The notes beneath the pieces were generated by a model. It worked only from the letters and a program-made list of their open reading frames with translations, was not told the DNA's origin and made no database searches. The translations under genes and the position numbers were made by a program. A stretch of 64,000 bases of DNA from Nocardioides psychrotolerans (GTDB lineage: Bacteria; Actinomycetota; Actinomycetes; Propionibacteriales; Nocardioidaceae), in assembly GCF_900113685.1 (NCBI RefSeq), contig NZ_FOQG01000003.1:1-64000 (forward strand), in the 5' to 3' direction. This document shows, piece by piece, positions 23,645-31,715 of this stretch (the stretch's first letter is position 1; each line of letters begins with the position of its first letter).

Positions 23645-25000
23645 ATGCTGATCGGCACCCCGCGCCGTCCCGTCCCACGCCCGACCGACCGCCTGCGTCC
23701 GCTGGTGCGGTGGGGGCTCAACCACGCGCTGCCCAAGCGCGTGATTGCCGGCGCCGCACGCAAGGGCGACCTGCACGCGCAGCTGATCGTCGCGACCAGC
23801 ACCAGCAGCGAGGCGCCGCTCGCGTTGTTCGAGCGGATCCGCGCGGAGGGGCCGCTGCAGCGCTCGAAGTTCGCGTTCGTCACGGCCAGCCTGCCGGTGG
23901 TGCGCGAGGTGCTCGGCAACGCCGACGTGCGTGCCGGGGTCGAGATCGCCAACGGCTCCGGGCCGCTCGGCCGGCTGGGCGCCTGGGCCGCGGAGACGAC
24001 CCCGATCGGCCCGCTGACGCCGCCCTCGCTGCTGGTCACCGAGCCGCCTGACCACACCCGCATGCGCAAGCTCGTGACGCGTGTCTTCACCGTCAAGGCC
24101 GTGAACGGGCTGCGCGAGCGCACCGAGCAGATCGCCGACGACCTCCTGGACTCCCTGGCCTCGGCTGCTGCGCGACCGGGCGCCGGTCAGGTCGACCTGG
24201 TCGAGGCCTACTGCGCCCTGCTGCCCGTGACCGTCATCGCCGAGGTCCTCGGCGTGCCCGAGGCCGACCGCGGCAAGATCCTCGAGTTCGGCACCGGGGC
24301 GGCTCCCAGCCTCGACCTCGGCCTGTCGTGGAGCGAGTTCCGCGCCGTCGAGAGCGCCCTGTCGCGCTTCGAGGAATGGCTGACCGACCACATCGAGCTC
24401 AAGCGCCGCGAGCCCGGCGACGACCTGCTGAGCAAGCTCGTCGCGGCGCGCGACGAGGACGGCGTCGCCCTGACCGACGCCGAGCTCAAGGCCACCGCAG
24501 GGCTGGTGCTCGCGGCCGGCTTCGAGACCACGGTCAACCTGCTGGGCAACGGCATCGCCCTGCTGCACGACCACCCCGACCAGCTCGCCCTGCTCCGCCG
24601 CGAGCCCGCGCGCTGGCCCAGCGCCGTCGAGGAGGTGCTGCGGCTCGACCCGCCGGTGCTGCTGACCGGCCGCACCGTCGTGCGCGACACCGAGATCGCC
24701 GGTGTGCAGGTCCCCCGAGGCGCCGTCGTCACCGTGCTGCTCGCCGCCGCCAACCGCGATCCCGATGTCTTCACCGACCCCGACACCTTCGACGTCACCC
24801 GGCCCAACGCCGCCGAGCACGTCTCGTTCTCCGGCGGTCGACACTTCTGCCTCGGCGCCGCCCTGGCCCGGATGGAGGGCGAGGTCGGCCTGCGCCGCCT
24901 CTTCGACCGCTACCCCGACCTCCGGCTCCAGCCCGGCGCCCGTCGTCGCGACACCCGCATCCTCCGCGGCTTCGCCACCCTCCCGGCGACGCTGGCCTGA
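23645..25000 (+). CDS. Cytochrome P450
   Basis: The 451-residue monooxygenase has the oxygen-binding I-helix AAGFETTVNLLGNG (about 292), the ExxR of the K-helix in AVEEVLRLDPP, the PERF-like segment, and the haem loop FSGGRHFCLGAALARMEGE with the thiolate ligand Cys402. It is soluble and should need a separate ferredoxin and reductase, neither of which is adjacent. ATG 23645 has GAGGAG 5 nt upstream. The N-terminal basic extension (about 40 residues) is longer than in many actinobacterial P450s. Control by the divergent TetR protein suggests a xenobiotic or lipid substrate. Confidence 0.93.
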   Translation: MLIGTPRRPVPRPTDRLRPLVRWGLNHALPKRVIAGAARKGDLHAQLIVATSTSSEAPLALFERIRAEGPLQRSKFAFVTASLPVVREVLGNADVRAGVEIANGSGPLGRLGAWAAETTPIGPLTPPSLLVTEPPDHTRMRKLVTRVFTVKAVNGLRERTEQIADDLLDSLASAAARPGAGQVDLVEAYCALLPVTVIAEVLGVPEADRGKILEFGTGAAPSLDLGLSWSEFRAVESALSRFEEWLTDHIELKRREPGDDLLSKLVAARDEDGVALTDAELKATAGLVLAAGFETTVNLLGNGIALLHDHPDQLALLRREPARWPSAVEEVLRLDPPVLLTGRTVVRDTEIAGVQVPRGAVVTVLLAAANRDPDVFTDPDTFDVTRPNAAEHVSFSGGRHFCLGAALARMEGEVGLRRLFDRYPDLRLQPGARRRDTRILRGFATLPATLA

Positions 25001-25020
25001 GGCGCCGGCCCGTCGCCGGG

Positions 25021-25280
25021 GAGCGGTGACCTGTGGGCGATCACGCCGACCCAGCAACACCCAACACCCACCGCCAGCCACCAGCCACCAGCCCGTCATC
25101 CGGGAGCGGTGACCCGTGGGCGATCACGCCGACCCAGCATCACCCAACACCCACCGCCAGCCACCAGCCACCAGCCCGTCATCCGGCAACGGCGACCCGT
25201 GGGCGATCACGCCGACCCAGCAACACCCAACACCCACCGCCGCCGGCCCAGGCAGCGGTGACCCGCGGGCAATGGCGCCG
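25021..25280. repeat. 83-bp tandem repeat, about three copies
   Basis: Units start at 25021, 25104 and 25187 and share GTGGGCGATCACGCCGACCC and the following CAACACCCAACACCCACCGCC-like tract; a fourth, partial and diverged unit starts near 25252. Units 1 and 2 differ at a few positions, and unit 3 is cut short after about 55 bp. It fills the gap between the convergent P450 and zinc-ribbon genes. Proline-rich frames inside it are by-products. Confidence 0.9.
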
Positions 25281-25312
25281 CGCCCGCACCAGCCAAGGGC
25301 CACCGCCCACCA

Positions 25313-26521
25313 CTACGGCGAAGCAGTCCCCTCGCCACTGCCGGCGAAGAGGAACACCAGCACCGCGATGACTGCCAGGACGGCGAGGACCGTCGAGACG
25401 ATCTTGATCACCGACCACGGGCGATCGCCGGTGACCTCGCCGGTGTTGGCGTTGACCATCACCTGCCACTGCTTGCCGGCGTGGACGTAGGTCGCGAGCC
25501 AGAGCGGTAGCAGCACGAGCTTGAACATCACCCGGGCGTACTGGACGTTGACCTGGTGCACGCGCTGCTCGTCGCCGCCGATGTCACGGCGTACGTCGTC
25601 GTCGATGACGTCGCGCATCTCCTTGCGCGCGATCGTCGAGCCATCCTGCGGGTCGACGTCGTAACGCAGGGCGGAGTAGCCGGAGAGGTACTCCGGCTGG
25701 TAGGCCACCGCGGTCTCGAACTTCCACGGCCCCATCTCGTCGAGTCGCTTGGCGGGCAGCCGCTGGGACGCGGGGACCGTCACGTCGTCGAAGGCGCGGG
25801 AGACGTGCCCGGAGGCGCGGTGCCAGCGGGTGTGCTGCTCCTGGTAGGTCTCGGTGCGGGTGCCGCCCTTGCCGTCGGAGACCTGGCGGGTCTTGGTGAC
25901 GTAGTAGTGCTCGCCGCGCTCCCCCTGGTAGGCCGACGCGGTGTTGGCGTCAAAGGTCCAGTGAGGGACGTAGGTGCCCTTCAACGACTCGGTCGAGCCG
26001 ACCTTCTTCAAGGCGTTGGGGGCGAACCAGCGCGAGCCGATCCACTCCTGGAAGGCCTTCTGGGCGCCCTTGCGCGGGACACCGAACGGCACCACGGCCT
26101 CCGGGGCGACGATGCCCGCCGGGGCGGTCAGTGCGATCAGGTGGCCGCTGCAGAACTGGCAGGTCTCGGCCAGGTCGATGGACTCGATCTCGGCCGCGCA
26201 GCCCTGGCACTTGAGCACCTGGCCGCCGATCGAGGCGACCTTCACCTGGGCGTTCTCGGCCATCCAGGTGTCAAAGGAGTGCTCGTCGACGCTCGTGTCG
26301 TCGCCGGCCTCGATCGGGTGCTCGGCACCGCAGGCGCCACACGTGAGAACAGTGGTGCCGGGAGCGTAGGTCACCTGCGACCCGCACGTGGGGCACGAGG
26401 CGAAGAGCGCCCTCGGCTTCTCGGGGACCGGAGCCGAGGCGGGGACCGGGGGCGGGGCGGGGACCGGGGGCGGTCCCGGGGGGCCGTCCTGGGGCGGGAG
26501 TGGCGGCGGCGTCGTCGACAT
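25313..26521 (-). CDS. Zinc-ribbon membrane protein (YdjG-like partner of SPFH protein)
   Basis: The 402-residue protein begins with a Pro-rich linker (1-35), then two zinc-binding pairs CPTCGS/CGACGA (about 43-70) and CQGCAA/CQFCSG (about 105-125). A soluble domain follows, and a single membrane helix near the C-terminus (VLAVLAVIAVLVFLFAG). A second hydrophobic stretch KLVLLPLWLATYVHAG lies at about 348. The arrangement is like the TFIIB-type zinc-ribbon proteins that accompany YdjI-type SPFH proteins in Bacillus ydjFGHI. ATG 26521 follows the SPFH stop by 2 nt, so the two are coupled. A role in membrane stress or lipid-domain organisation is inference. Confidence 0.75.
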   Translation of the reverse strand: MSTTPPPLPPQDGPPGPPPVPAPPPVPASAPVPEKPRALFASCPTCGSQVTYAPGTTVLTCGACGAEHPIEAGDDTSVDEHSFDTWMAENAQVKVASIGGQVLKCQGCAAEIESIDLAETCQFCSGHLIALTAPAGIVAPEAVVPFGVPRKGAQKAFQEWIGSRWFAPNALKKVGSTESLKGTYVPHWTFDANTASAYQGERGEHYYVTKTRQVSDGKGGTRTETYQEQHTRWHRASGHVSRAFDDVTVPASQRLPAKRLDEMGPWKFETAVAYQPEYLSGYSALRYDVDPQDGSTIARKEMRDVIDDDVRRDIGGDEQRVHQVNVQYARVMFKLVLLPLWLATYVHAGKQWQVMVNANTGEVTGDRPWSVIKIVSTVLAVLAVIAVLVFLFAGSGEGTASP

Positions 26522-26523
26522 GC

Positions 26524-27627
26524 TCAACCCTGCGGGGGCAGCGGCGGCGGGGTGGCAGCGAACAACGAGGCCAGCTCGGGCACCTCACCGGCGGGCTTCC
26601 AGGCCGACATCGCCTCGGTCCACACCAGCGTCTCGCGACTCAGCTTCTCCGCGGCCACCTGGGCCGGCAGCGCCGAGAGCGCGAAGGGGCCGGCCTGCGC
26701 GCCGTTGACCGCGACGTACCACTGCGCGGCACCGCCGGGCAGCGGCGGCGGGCCCGCGGGAGCGGCCTGCTGGGAGCTGGCCATGGCACCGGTCGCGGCC
26801 TGACCCAGGCCCATGCCGACGATCATGCCGGCTCCCTGTCCGGCGGCGCCGGGGTTGTTGGCGGCGTCCTCGAGGGCGTTGGCGGCCTGGAACTTGGTGT
26901 ATTGGTCCAGGTTGCCGAGGATGCCCATCTGGCTGCGCTTGTCGAGCGCCTCCTCGACCTCGGGAGGCATCGAGATGTTCTCGATGACGAAGCGGGGCAG
27001 CGCGATGCCGAACTCGACGAGGCTCTCGCTGAGGGTGCCGACGAGCTGCTGGGAGATCGCCTGCTGGTTGGCGGCGAGGTCGAGCATCGGCACGTTGGCG
27101 GTCGCGAGCGCCGAGGTCACCTGGGAGACGATCGTCTGCCGGAGGAACTCCGAGACCTCGTCGGTGCGGAAGTCGGGGTCGGTGCCGACGAGCTGGCGCA
27201 GCAGCACGCTCGCGTCGGTCACCCGCAGCGCGTAGGTGCCGAAGGCGCGCAGGCGGACCATCCCGAACTCCGCGTCGCGGACGGTGAAGGGGTTCTGCGT
27301 GCCCCACTTCATGTCGGTGTACTGACGCGTCCCGACGAAGTAGACCTCGGCCTTGAACGGCGAGTTGAAGCCGTACTTCCAGCCCTTGAGGGTGCTCAGG
27401 ATCGGCAGGTTCTGGGTGGTGAGCTCGAAGGTCCCGGGCGTGAAGACGTCGGCGATCTGACCCTCGTTGACGAAGACCGCGGTCTGGCCCTCGCGGACCA
27501 CCAGCTGCGCCCCGTTCTTGATCTCGTTGCCCTGGCGGGGAAAGCGCCAGACCAGCGTGTCGCGAGTGTCGTCGAGGAACTCGACGATGTCGATGAACTG
27601 GCCGCGCACCTTGTCCATGAAGCCCAT
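26524..27627 (-). CDS. SPFH-domain protein with C-terminal GYF_2 domain (YdjI/virion-core type)
   Basis: The 367-residue protein has an N-terminal amphipathic MGFMDKVRGQFIDIVEFLD, an SPFH/virion-core domain (about 25-250: LVVREGQTAVFVNEGQIADVF, GTRQYTDMKWGT, NISMPPEVEEALDKRSQMG), a Gly/Ala-rich linker (260-305) and a GYF_2-like domain (AQWYVAVNGAQAGPFALSAL ... ETLVWTEAMSAWKPAG). SPFH proteins scaffold membrane microdomains; the GYF_2 part likely binds Pro-rich peptides, and its partner gene begins with a Pro-rich segment. ATG 27627 has GGAG 9 nt upstream. It heads the two-gene unit. Confidence 0.85.
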   Translation of the reverse strand: MGFMDKVRGQFIDIVEFLDDTRDTLVWRFPRQGNEIKNGAQLVVREGQTAVFVNEGQIADVFTPGTFELTTQNLPILSTLKGWKYGFNSPFKAEVYFVGTRQYTDMKWGTQNPFTVRDAEFGMVRLRAFGTYALRVTDASVLLRQLVGTDPDFRTDEVSEFLRQTIVSQVTSALATANVPMLDLAANQQAISQQLVGTLSESLVEFGIALPRFVIENISMPPEVEEALDKRSQMGILGNLDQYTKFQAANALEDAANNPGAAGQGAGMIVGMGLGQAATGAMASSQQAAPAGPPPLPGGAAQWYVAVNGAQAGPFALSALPAQVAAEKLSRETLVWTEAMSAWKPAGEVPELASLFAATPPPLPPQG

Positions 27628-27743
27628 CTGGTGGTTCTCCTTCGTCGACGGCCCCGGTGGCCGTGGGGGATCGAGCCCACTGTCCCAGGTCACCGGCAGG
27701 CGGCGAAGGGTTTTGCGTCAGTGTCGTGTGGCAGTGTCGTGGA

Positions 27744-28814
27744 GTGACCTCGACGTCGGATCCCCTCCAGCTCCCGCACGGCCCCGCCTGGGCCAACCGC
27801 TTCGCCCTCGCGCCGCTCACCAACACCCAGAGCAACGCCGACGGCACGCTCTCCGACGACGAGCACGACTGGCTCGTCGCGCGCGGCCGCGGCGGCTTCG
27901 GGCTGGTCATGACGTGTGCGGCGTACGTCGATCCCGCGGGGCAGGCGTGGCAGGGCCAGCTCGGCATCGCCTCCGACGAGCACCTGCCCGGGCTGACCCG
28001 GCTGGCCGACTCGTTGCGCGCGACCGGCGCGCGCTCCGCAGTACAGCTGCACCACGGGGGGCGTCGCGCCGACTCCGACCTGACCGGTCGGCCGCTCCAG
28101 GCGCCCTGGGACGACCCGAAGACCGGCGCGGTCGCGCTCAGCACCTCCGGAGTCAAGGCCATGGTCGACTCGTTCGTCGGGGCGGCGGTGCGTGCGGAGA
28201 CGGCCGGCTTCGACGGGGTGCAGGTGCACGGCGCCCACGGCTACCTGATCGGTCAGTTCCTCGATCCACGGCACGAGCGGACCGACTGCTACGGCGGCAG
28301 CCTGGAGAACCGCATGCGCCCGATGACGGAGGTGCTCCACGGCATCCGCGCGGCGACCGGTCCGGACTTCCAGGTCGGGCTGCGGCTGTCGCCCGAGGGC
28401 TTCGGCGTCACCGTCGCCGAGGGAGTCGAGACGACACGACAGGTGCTCGCCAGCGAGCTGCTGGACCATCTCGACCTGTCGCTCTGGGACGTCTTCATGA
28501 AGCCCCGGCGCGAGGCGGGCGAAGGGCTGCTGATCGACCATTTCACCGACCTGCCGCGTCACAGCACCCGTCTCGGGGTCGCCGGGCTCGTGCAGTCGGC
28601 CGCCGATGCCGCCTGGTGCCTGGACAAGGGCGCCGACCTCGTCACCATCGGGACCGGCGCGATCCTGCACCACGACTTCGCGACGCGGGCGATCGCCGAC
28701 CCCGACTTCCGCGTGCGTCAGCGCCCGGTCTCCCGCGACATCCTCCGCGCCGAGCACGTCGGCCCGGCGTTCATCGACTACCTCGCCGCCGGCTGGGACG
28801 ACCTGGTGGCGTGA
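27744..28814 (+). CDS. NADH:flavin oxidoreductase, Old Yellow Enzyme family
   Basis: The 356-residue TIM barrel carries an FMN-binding N-terminus (NRFALAPLTNTQSNADG), the substrate-anion site VQLHHGGRRA (about 92), the HGAHGYLIGQFLDP loop with catalytic Tyr region (about 155), and RTDCYGGSLENRMR, which identifies the OYE/2,4-dienoyl-CoA reductase-like group. The C-terminal phosphate site appears in VTIGTGAILHHDFA. It should reduce C=C bonds of enones or related compounds with NAD(P)H. GTG 27744 fits the first strand and lies 117 bp from the divergent SPFH gene. No extra Fe-S domain follows, so it is the short form. Confidence 0.9.
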   Translation: MTSTSDPLQLPHGPAWANRFALAPLTNTQSNADGTLSDDEHDWLVARGRGGFGLVMTCAAYVDPAGQAWQGQLGIASDEHLPGLTRLADSLRATGARSAVQLHHGGRRADSDLTGRPLQAPWDDPKTGAVALSTSGVKAMVDSFVGAAVRAETAGFDGVQVHGAHGYLIGQFLDPRHERTDCYGGSLENRMRPMTEVLHGIRAATGPDFQVGLRLSPEGFGVTVAEGVETTRQVLASELLDHLDLSLWDVFMKPRREAGEGLLIDHFTDLPRHSTRLGVAGLVQSAADAAWCLDKGADLVTIGTGAILHHDFATRAIADPDFRVRQRPVSRDILRAEHVGPAFIDYLAAGWDDLVA

Positions 28815-28924
28815 GCACCCGTTGCCCCCGGGCCATCAGATCGGCTACGTCGGGTAGAGGTCCGGAGGTGCCGCTAGGGGTACAGCCTCGACATCCGAGC
28901 GTCCACGCATTAGGGAGCTGACCC

Positions 28925-28963
28925 CATGACCCCCCAGACATCCGGCACGTCCACCGGCGAGTA
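28925..28963 (+). other. Intergenic 28815-29214 with a 12-codon reading frame and possible stress promoter
   Basis: The 400-bp gap holds no protein gene I can support. GGTCC (28859) and GGGTAC (28878) with a 14-nt gap resemble a general-stress promoter, and 42 nt further a GGGAG is followed by ATG 28925 and twelve codons (MTPQTSGTSTGE) ending in TAG. The frame after TAG stays open for about 65 codons with hydrophilic, Arg-rich content, so this may be a gene broken by a nonsense change, or chance. Confidence 0.25.
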
Positions 28964-29152
28964 GCCGGACAGGTCGGGGAGCCCGATCGGTGAGGACCGC
29001 ACGCCGGGCTCCAATAGCCGGAAGCCGTGCAGGGCGACCAGGAGCGGTCCGGCGCTGACGGGACCGAGCAGAGGATGGCGCGCTGGGTCACGTTCCCAGA
29101 CAGCACGACCCGCCGCCAGTCAGCCCGGACGACGACCCACCACGACGACGTA

Positions 29153-29190
29153 CGACGGCCCGGACCCGGCGTGCCGGGTCCGGGCCGTCG
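29153..29190 (-). terminator. Intrinsic terminator hairpin below the DUF3618 operon
   Basis: An 18-bp perfect stem (29153-29170 with 29173-29190, arm core GACGGCCCGGACCCGGC) with a 2-nt apex lies 24 bp past the stop of the 29215 gene. There is no U-tract, as is usual in actinobacteria. Confidence 0.85.
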
Positions 29191-29214
29191 ACTTGCTCGG
29201 TCGCGGCGCGACCG

Positions 29215-29790
29215 TCAGGGTCGTGCTTCGGTCTGGACGTGCTGGGCCGAGGACGTGCCCTCGTCCTTGATGGTCGCGGCAGCGTCGGCTGCCGTCTCCT
29301 GGACCTGGGTGACCGCCTCGGCGGCCGAGGCCCTGAGGTTCTCGCCCACGTCCTGGCCCGCGACCTTGGCCTGCTCGAGCAGCGGCTGGGCCTGCTCCTT
29401 GGCCGTGTCGACGAGAGCCTGGGCTGCCCGCGACTCCTGCTTCGAGGCCGGCACGAGGGCAGCGATGACGAGCCCGGCGCCGAAGGCCACCAGGCCGGCC
29501 GCGAGGGGGCTGCCCTCGACGGTGTCACCGGTGCGGGACACGGCGTCCTGGGCAGTGCCCCGGACCCCGTCGACGGCCCCGGACGCCGACCCGCTGGCCG
29601 TGTTTTGGACGTTGCGCGCCGTCCCCATCACCCGGTCACGGGCCGACGAGGCCCGTCCCCGGACTGCTTCCTTGCGTCGCTCCACGATCGCGGCGGGGCT
29701 CACCCGGTCCTGGAGCGCGTCCAGGTCCTGCGCCAGGCTCTCGCGGGTCCCGGCGATCTGGGTGCTCAGCTCTTCTGTGCTCTGGCCCAT
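29215..29790 (-). CDS. DUF3618-type membrane-associated protein
   Basis: The 191-residue protein begins with the DUF3618 pattern STEELSTQIAGTRESLAQDLDALQDRVSP followed by VERRKEAVRGRASSARDRVM, then a Gly/Ala hydrophobic segment (SPLAAGLVAFGAGLVIAALVP, about 98-118) and a long Ala/Gln/Glu-rich amphipathic helix likely to be a coiled coil. The fold suggests a single-span protein with a helical tail along the membrane. It overlaps the upstream holin-like gene by 25 bp. DUF3618 genes of actinobacteria go with the same two partners; they are linked to envelope stress but have no proven role. Confidence 0.82.
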   Translation of the reverse strand: MGQSTEELSTQIAGTRESLAQDLDALQDRVSPAAIVERRKEAVRGRASSARDRVMGTARNVQNTASGSASGAVDGVRGTAQDAVSRTGDTVEGSPLAAGLVAFGAGLVIAALVPASKQESRAAQALVDTAKEQAQPLLEQAKVAGQDVGENLRASAAEAVTQVQETAADAAATIKDEGTSSAQHVQTEARP

Positions 29791-30182
29791 TGCACGTCCT
29801 CCTTCAAGGTCTGCTGCGTCTCGGGCAGCTGGGGGTTGGCTTCTTGGATGGCCTTCTTGCCCATGAGGGCGAGGGCCGCTGCTGCGATGCCCCAGACGGC
29901 GGTGACGATCAGGGCCGCGGCCCAGATCGGCATCGCCTCGTCGAGGGCGAACATCAGGGTGAGCGAGAGAAACAGCAGCAGGAACCAGCCGGCGAGACCG
30001 GCTCCTCCGAGGAGCCCGGCGCCCTTGCCTGCCTTGACCACCTCCTGCTTCATCTCGGTCTTGGCCAGGTCCATCTCCTGACGGATCAGGGTCGTGAGGT
30101 CCTGGGTCACGTCCGACACGATCTGGCCCAGGCTTCGCTGGTCGGGGCCTCCTGGGTCGAGGCCAATGGGCGGTTGAGTCAC
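29766..30182 (-). CDS. Phage-holin-superfamily 6 (DUF1469-like) membrane protein
   Basis: The 138-residue protein has a helical N-terminus (LGQIVSDVTQDLTTLIRQEMDLAKTEMKQE, here in parts), then two membrane spans (GAGLAGWFLLLFLSLTLMFAL, IWAAALIVTAVWGIAAAALAL) and a charged tail. This is the putative actinobacterial holin-X/Phage_holin_3_6 layout. Despite the family name, no lysis gene is near, and chromosomal copies with DUF3618 neighbours are thought to shape the membrane. It overlaps the gene before it by 4 bp (GTGA type) and the next by 25 bp, so the three are one operon. Confidence 0.85.
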   Translation of the reverse strand: MTQPPIGLDPGGPDQRSLGQIVSDVTQDLTTLIRQEMDLAKTEMKQEVVKAGKGAGLLGGAGLAGWFLLLFLSLTLMFALDEAMPIWAAALIVTAVWGIAAAALALMGKKAIQEANPQLPETQQTLKEDVQWARAQKS

Positions 30183-30868
30183 AGCGCTCGCCCGGTCTCG
30201 CCCGATCGCTCGCCGTAGCCGGCGGCGTCGGTGCCCATCGGACCGTCCTGGTCGAAGGCAGGACGGTCGGCGTCGAACGGCGACGTGCTCGGCGGGATGG
30301 CCGGAGTGTCGGCCACCGGGACCGGGACCGTGGCGTCCCCGATGGGTGCTGCGGGTGTGGTCGGCACCGGCGGCACGGCGGGCGCCGACGACTGCGTGGC
30401 GCCCGCGTCCTTGGCGCCCCTGACCACACGCCCGGCGACGACGCCGAGAACGAGCGCTCCGAGCAGGAACGTGCCGGGGCGACGACGTGCGAAGCTGCGC
30501 ACGTTCTCGAGGAGCTCGGCAGGATCCCGGCCGTCGAGGTGGGATCCGATGGTGCGGGCACGGTCGGCGACCTCGCGGGTCAGGTCCGCGGCCAGGCCGG
30601 GGGCCTGGCTCGACGAGGCCATCTGGTCGAGGTCGTCGCTCAGCGTGTGCAGCGTCTCGACCAGGCGGTCACGTTGCGTGCGCGTCTGCTCGTCGAGCTG
30701 GTCGGTGACCTGGCTGATCGCGTCGTCGGCGAGTCCGCGCGCCTGGCTCGCTGCCTCGGCGGCGACCGCGCGGACCTCGTCCTTGGCGACGGCGGCGACG
30801 TGCTGGCCCTCGTCGGCCGCGGTCGACGCGGCGGCGTGGGCTCTCTCCTGCGTGGAGCTGGTGGTCAT
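30179..30868 (-). CDS. Coiled-coil protein with one membrane span, first gene of the DUF3618 operon
   Basis: The 229-residue protein has an Ala-rich helical N-terminus (about 1-75, heptad-like, with Lys/Glu pairs), a middle helix LTREVADRARTIGSHLDGRDP, a single hydrophobic span RRPGTFLLGALVLGVVAGRVV (about 130-150) and a long Pro/Ala/Asp-rich disordered tail. It resembles the uncharacterised proteins found with holin-like and DUF3618 genes. ATG 30868 is preceded by GGAGGAACC. It overlaps the next gene by 4 bp. A membrane scaffold role in stress is plausible but unproved. Confidence 0.75.
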   Translation of the reverse strand: MTTSSTQERAHAAASTAADEGQHVAAVAKDEVRAVAAEAASQARGLADDAISQVTDQLDEQTRTQRDRLVETLHTLSDDLDQMASSSQAPGLAADLTREVADRARTIGSHLDGRDPAELLENVRSFARRRPGTFLLGALVLGVVAGRVVRGAKDAGATQSSAPAVPPVPTTPAAPIGDATVPVPVADTPAIPPSTSPFDADRPAFDQDGPMGTDAAGYGERSGETGRAL

Positions 30869-31100
30869 GGTTCCTCCGATGATCGGTGGGGTGCGACAGG
30901 TTCTTCTCCACCGGTGCCCCCTGGGTCGGAGGACTTGTCAACCCTTTCGGGTGGGATCCTGTGACGACGTCGACCGCCTCGCCCACGTCTCCCACACCAC
31001 CGCTCACGCCGCTTGCGGGTCGCCTCGTCGCGGGACGCAGGCCGATGCCTTGTGGACAAGGCACTTGCACCGGGCCGACGTGACCGCCACTATTTGACCC

Positions 31101-31715
31101 ATGGACCCGACCATCCGCGTCGCGATCGTGGCCGATGGCGACGTCGTGCACCGCGGCCTGGAGTCGGTGGTCACCGAGCTGCCCGACGCGGTCCTCGTCC
31201 AGGGCCGCACGGAAGGACCCGCGCTCGAGGCCCACGCCGACGTGGTCCTCTACGACGTGATCGGCCTGCGCCACGGGGAGGACGACCAGCTCACCCACCT
31301 GGTCAAGGAGACTGATGCCGCGGTCGTCGCCGTCGCACGCGAGCTGAAGCCGGACCTGGCCGACCGGGCCCTGGAGAAGGGCGTCGACGGCGTCATCTCC
31401 CTCTCGGCGACGGTCAGCGAGATCCACGAGGTCGTCAGGGCGGCCGCACTGGGCGACCTCCTCGGGGACGGGTCGCTCGCGTCCCTCGACTACACCCGCA
31501 ACCCGGACCACCGGACGCCCTCGGCGCTGCTCTCCTCGCGGGAGACCGACGTGATCGCGCTGGTGGCGTGCGGGCTCTCCAACGAGGAGATCAGCAAGCG
31601 GCTCTACCTGAGCATCAACACCGTGAAGACCTACATCCGCACCGCCTACCGCAAGATCGGTGTCACGAGCAGGTCACAGGCAGTCGGCTGGGCGCACCAG
31701 CACGGAATCCACTAG
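31101..31715 (+). CDS. Atypical LuxR-type response regulator with degenerate receiver
   Basis: The 204-residue protein has a receiver domain (1-120) and a LuxR/FixJ HTH (about 140-204: LLSSRETDVIALVACGLSNE, EISKRLYLSINTVKTYIRTA). The phosphoacceptor position is Asp52 in DVVLYDVIG, but the switch Thr/Ser is replaced (VVAVARE) and the conserved Lys is missing (GVISLSA), so normal phosphorylation switching is doubtful. It is a paralogue of the regulators at 31712 and 33127. Its TAG stop shares the palindrome CTAG with the stop of the convergent gene. No histidine kinase is near. Confidence 0.88.
   Translation: MDPTIRVAIVADGDVVHRGLESVVTELPDAVLVQGRTEGPALEAHADVVLYDVIGLRHGEDDQLTHLVKETDAAVVAVARELKPDLADRALEKGVDGVISLSATVSEIHEVVRAAALGDLLGDGSLASLDYTRNPDHRTPSALLSSRETDVIALVACGLSNEEISKRLYLSINTVKTYIRTAYRKIGVTSRSQAVGWAHQHGIH

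Noticed and set aside
25021..25280. Possible CRISPR array
   Set aside because: Whole 83-bp units are repeated, including what would be spacers, and there are no cas genes.
25033..25490. Proline/Thr/His-rich frames in the 83-bp repeat
   Set aside because: They come only from the repeated tract, are open in several phases, and have no start with a ribosome site.
29766..30182. Holin gene as sign of a prophage
   Set aside because: No endolysin, capsid or integrase gene is near; the gene sits in the common DUF3618 membrane operon.
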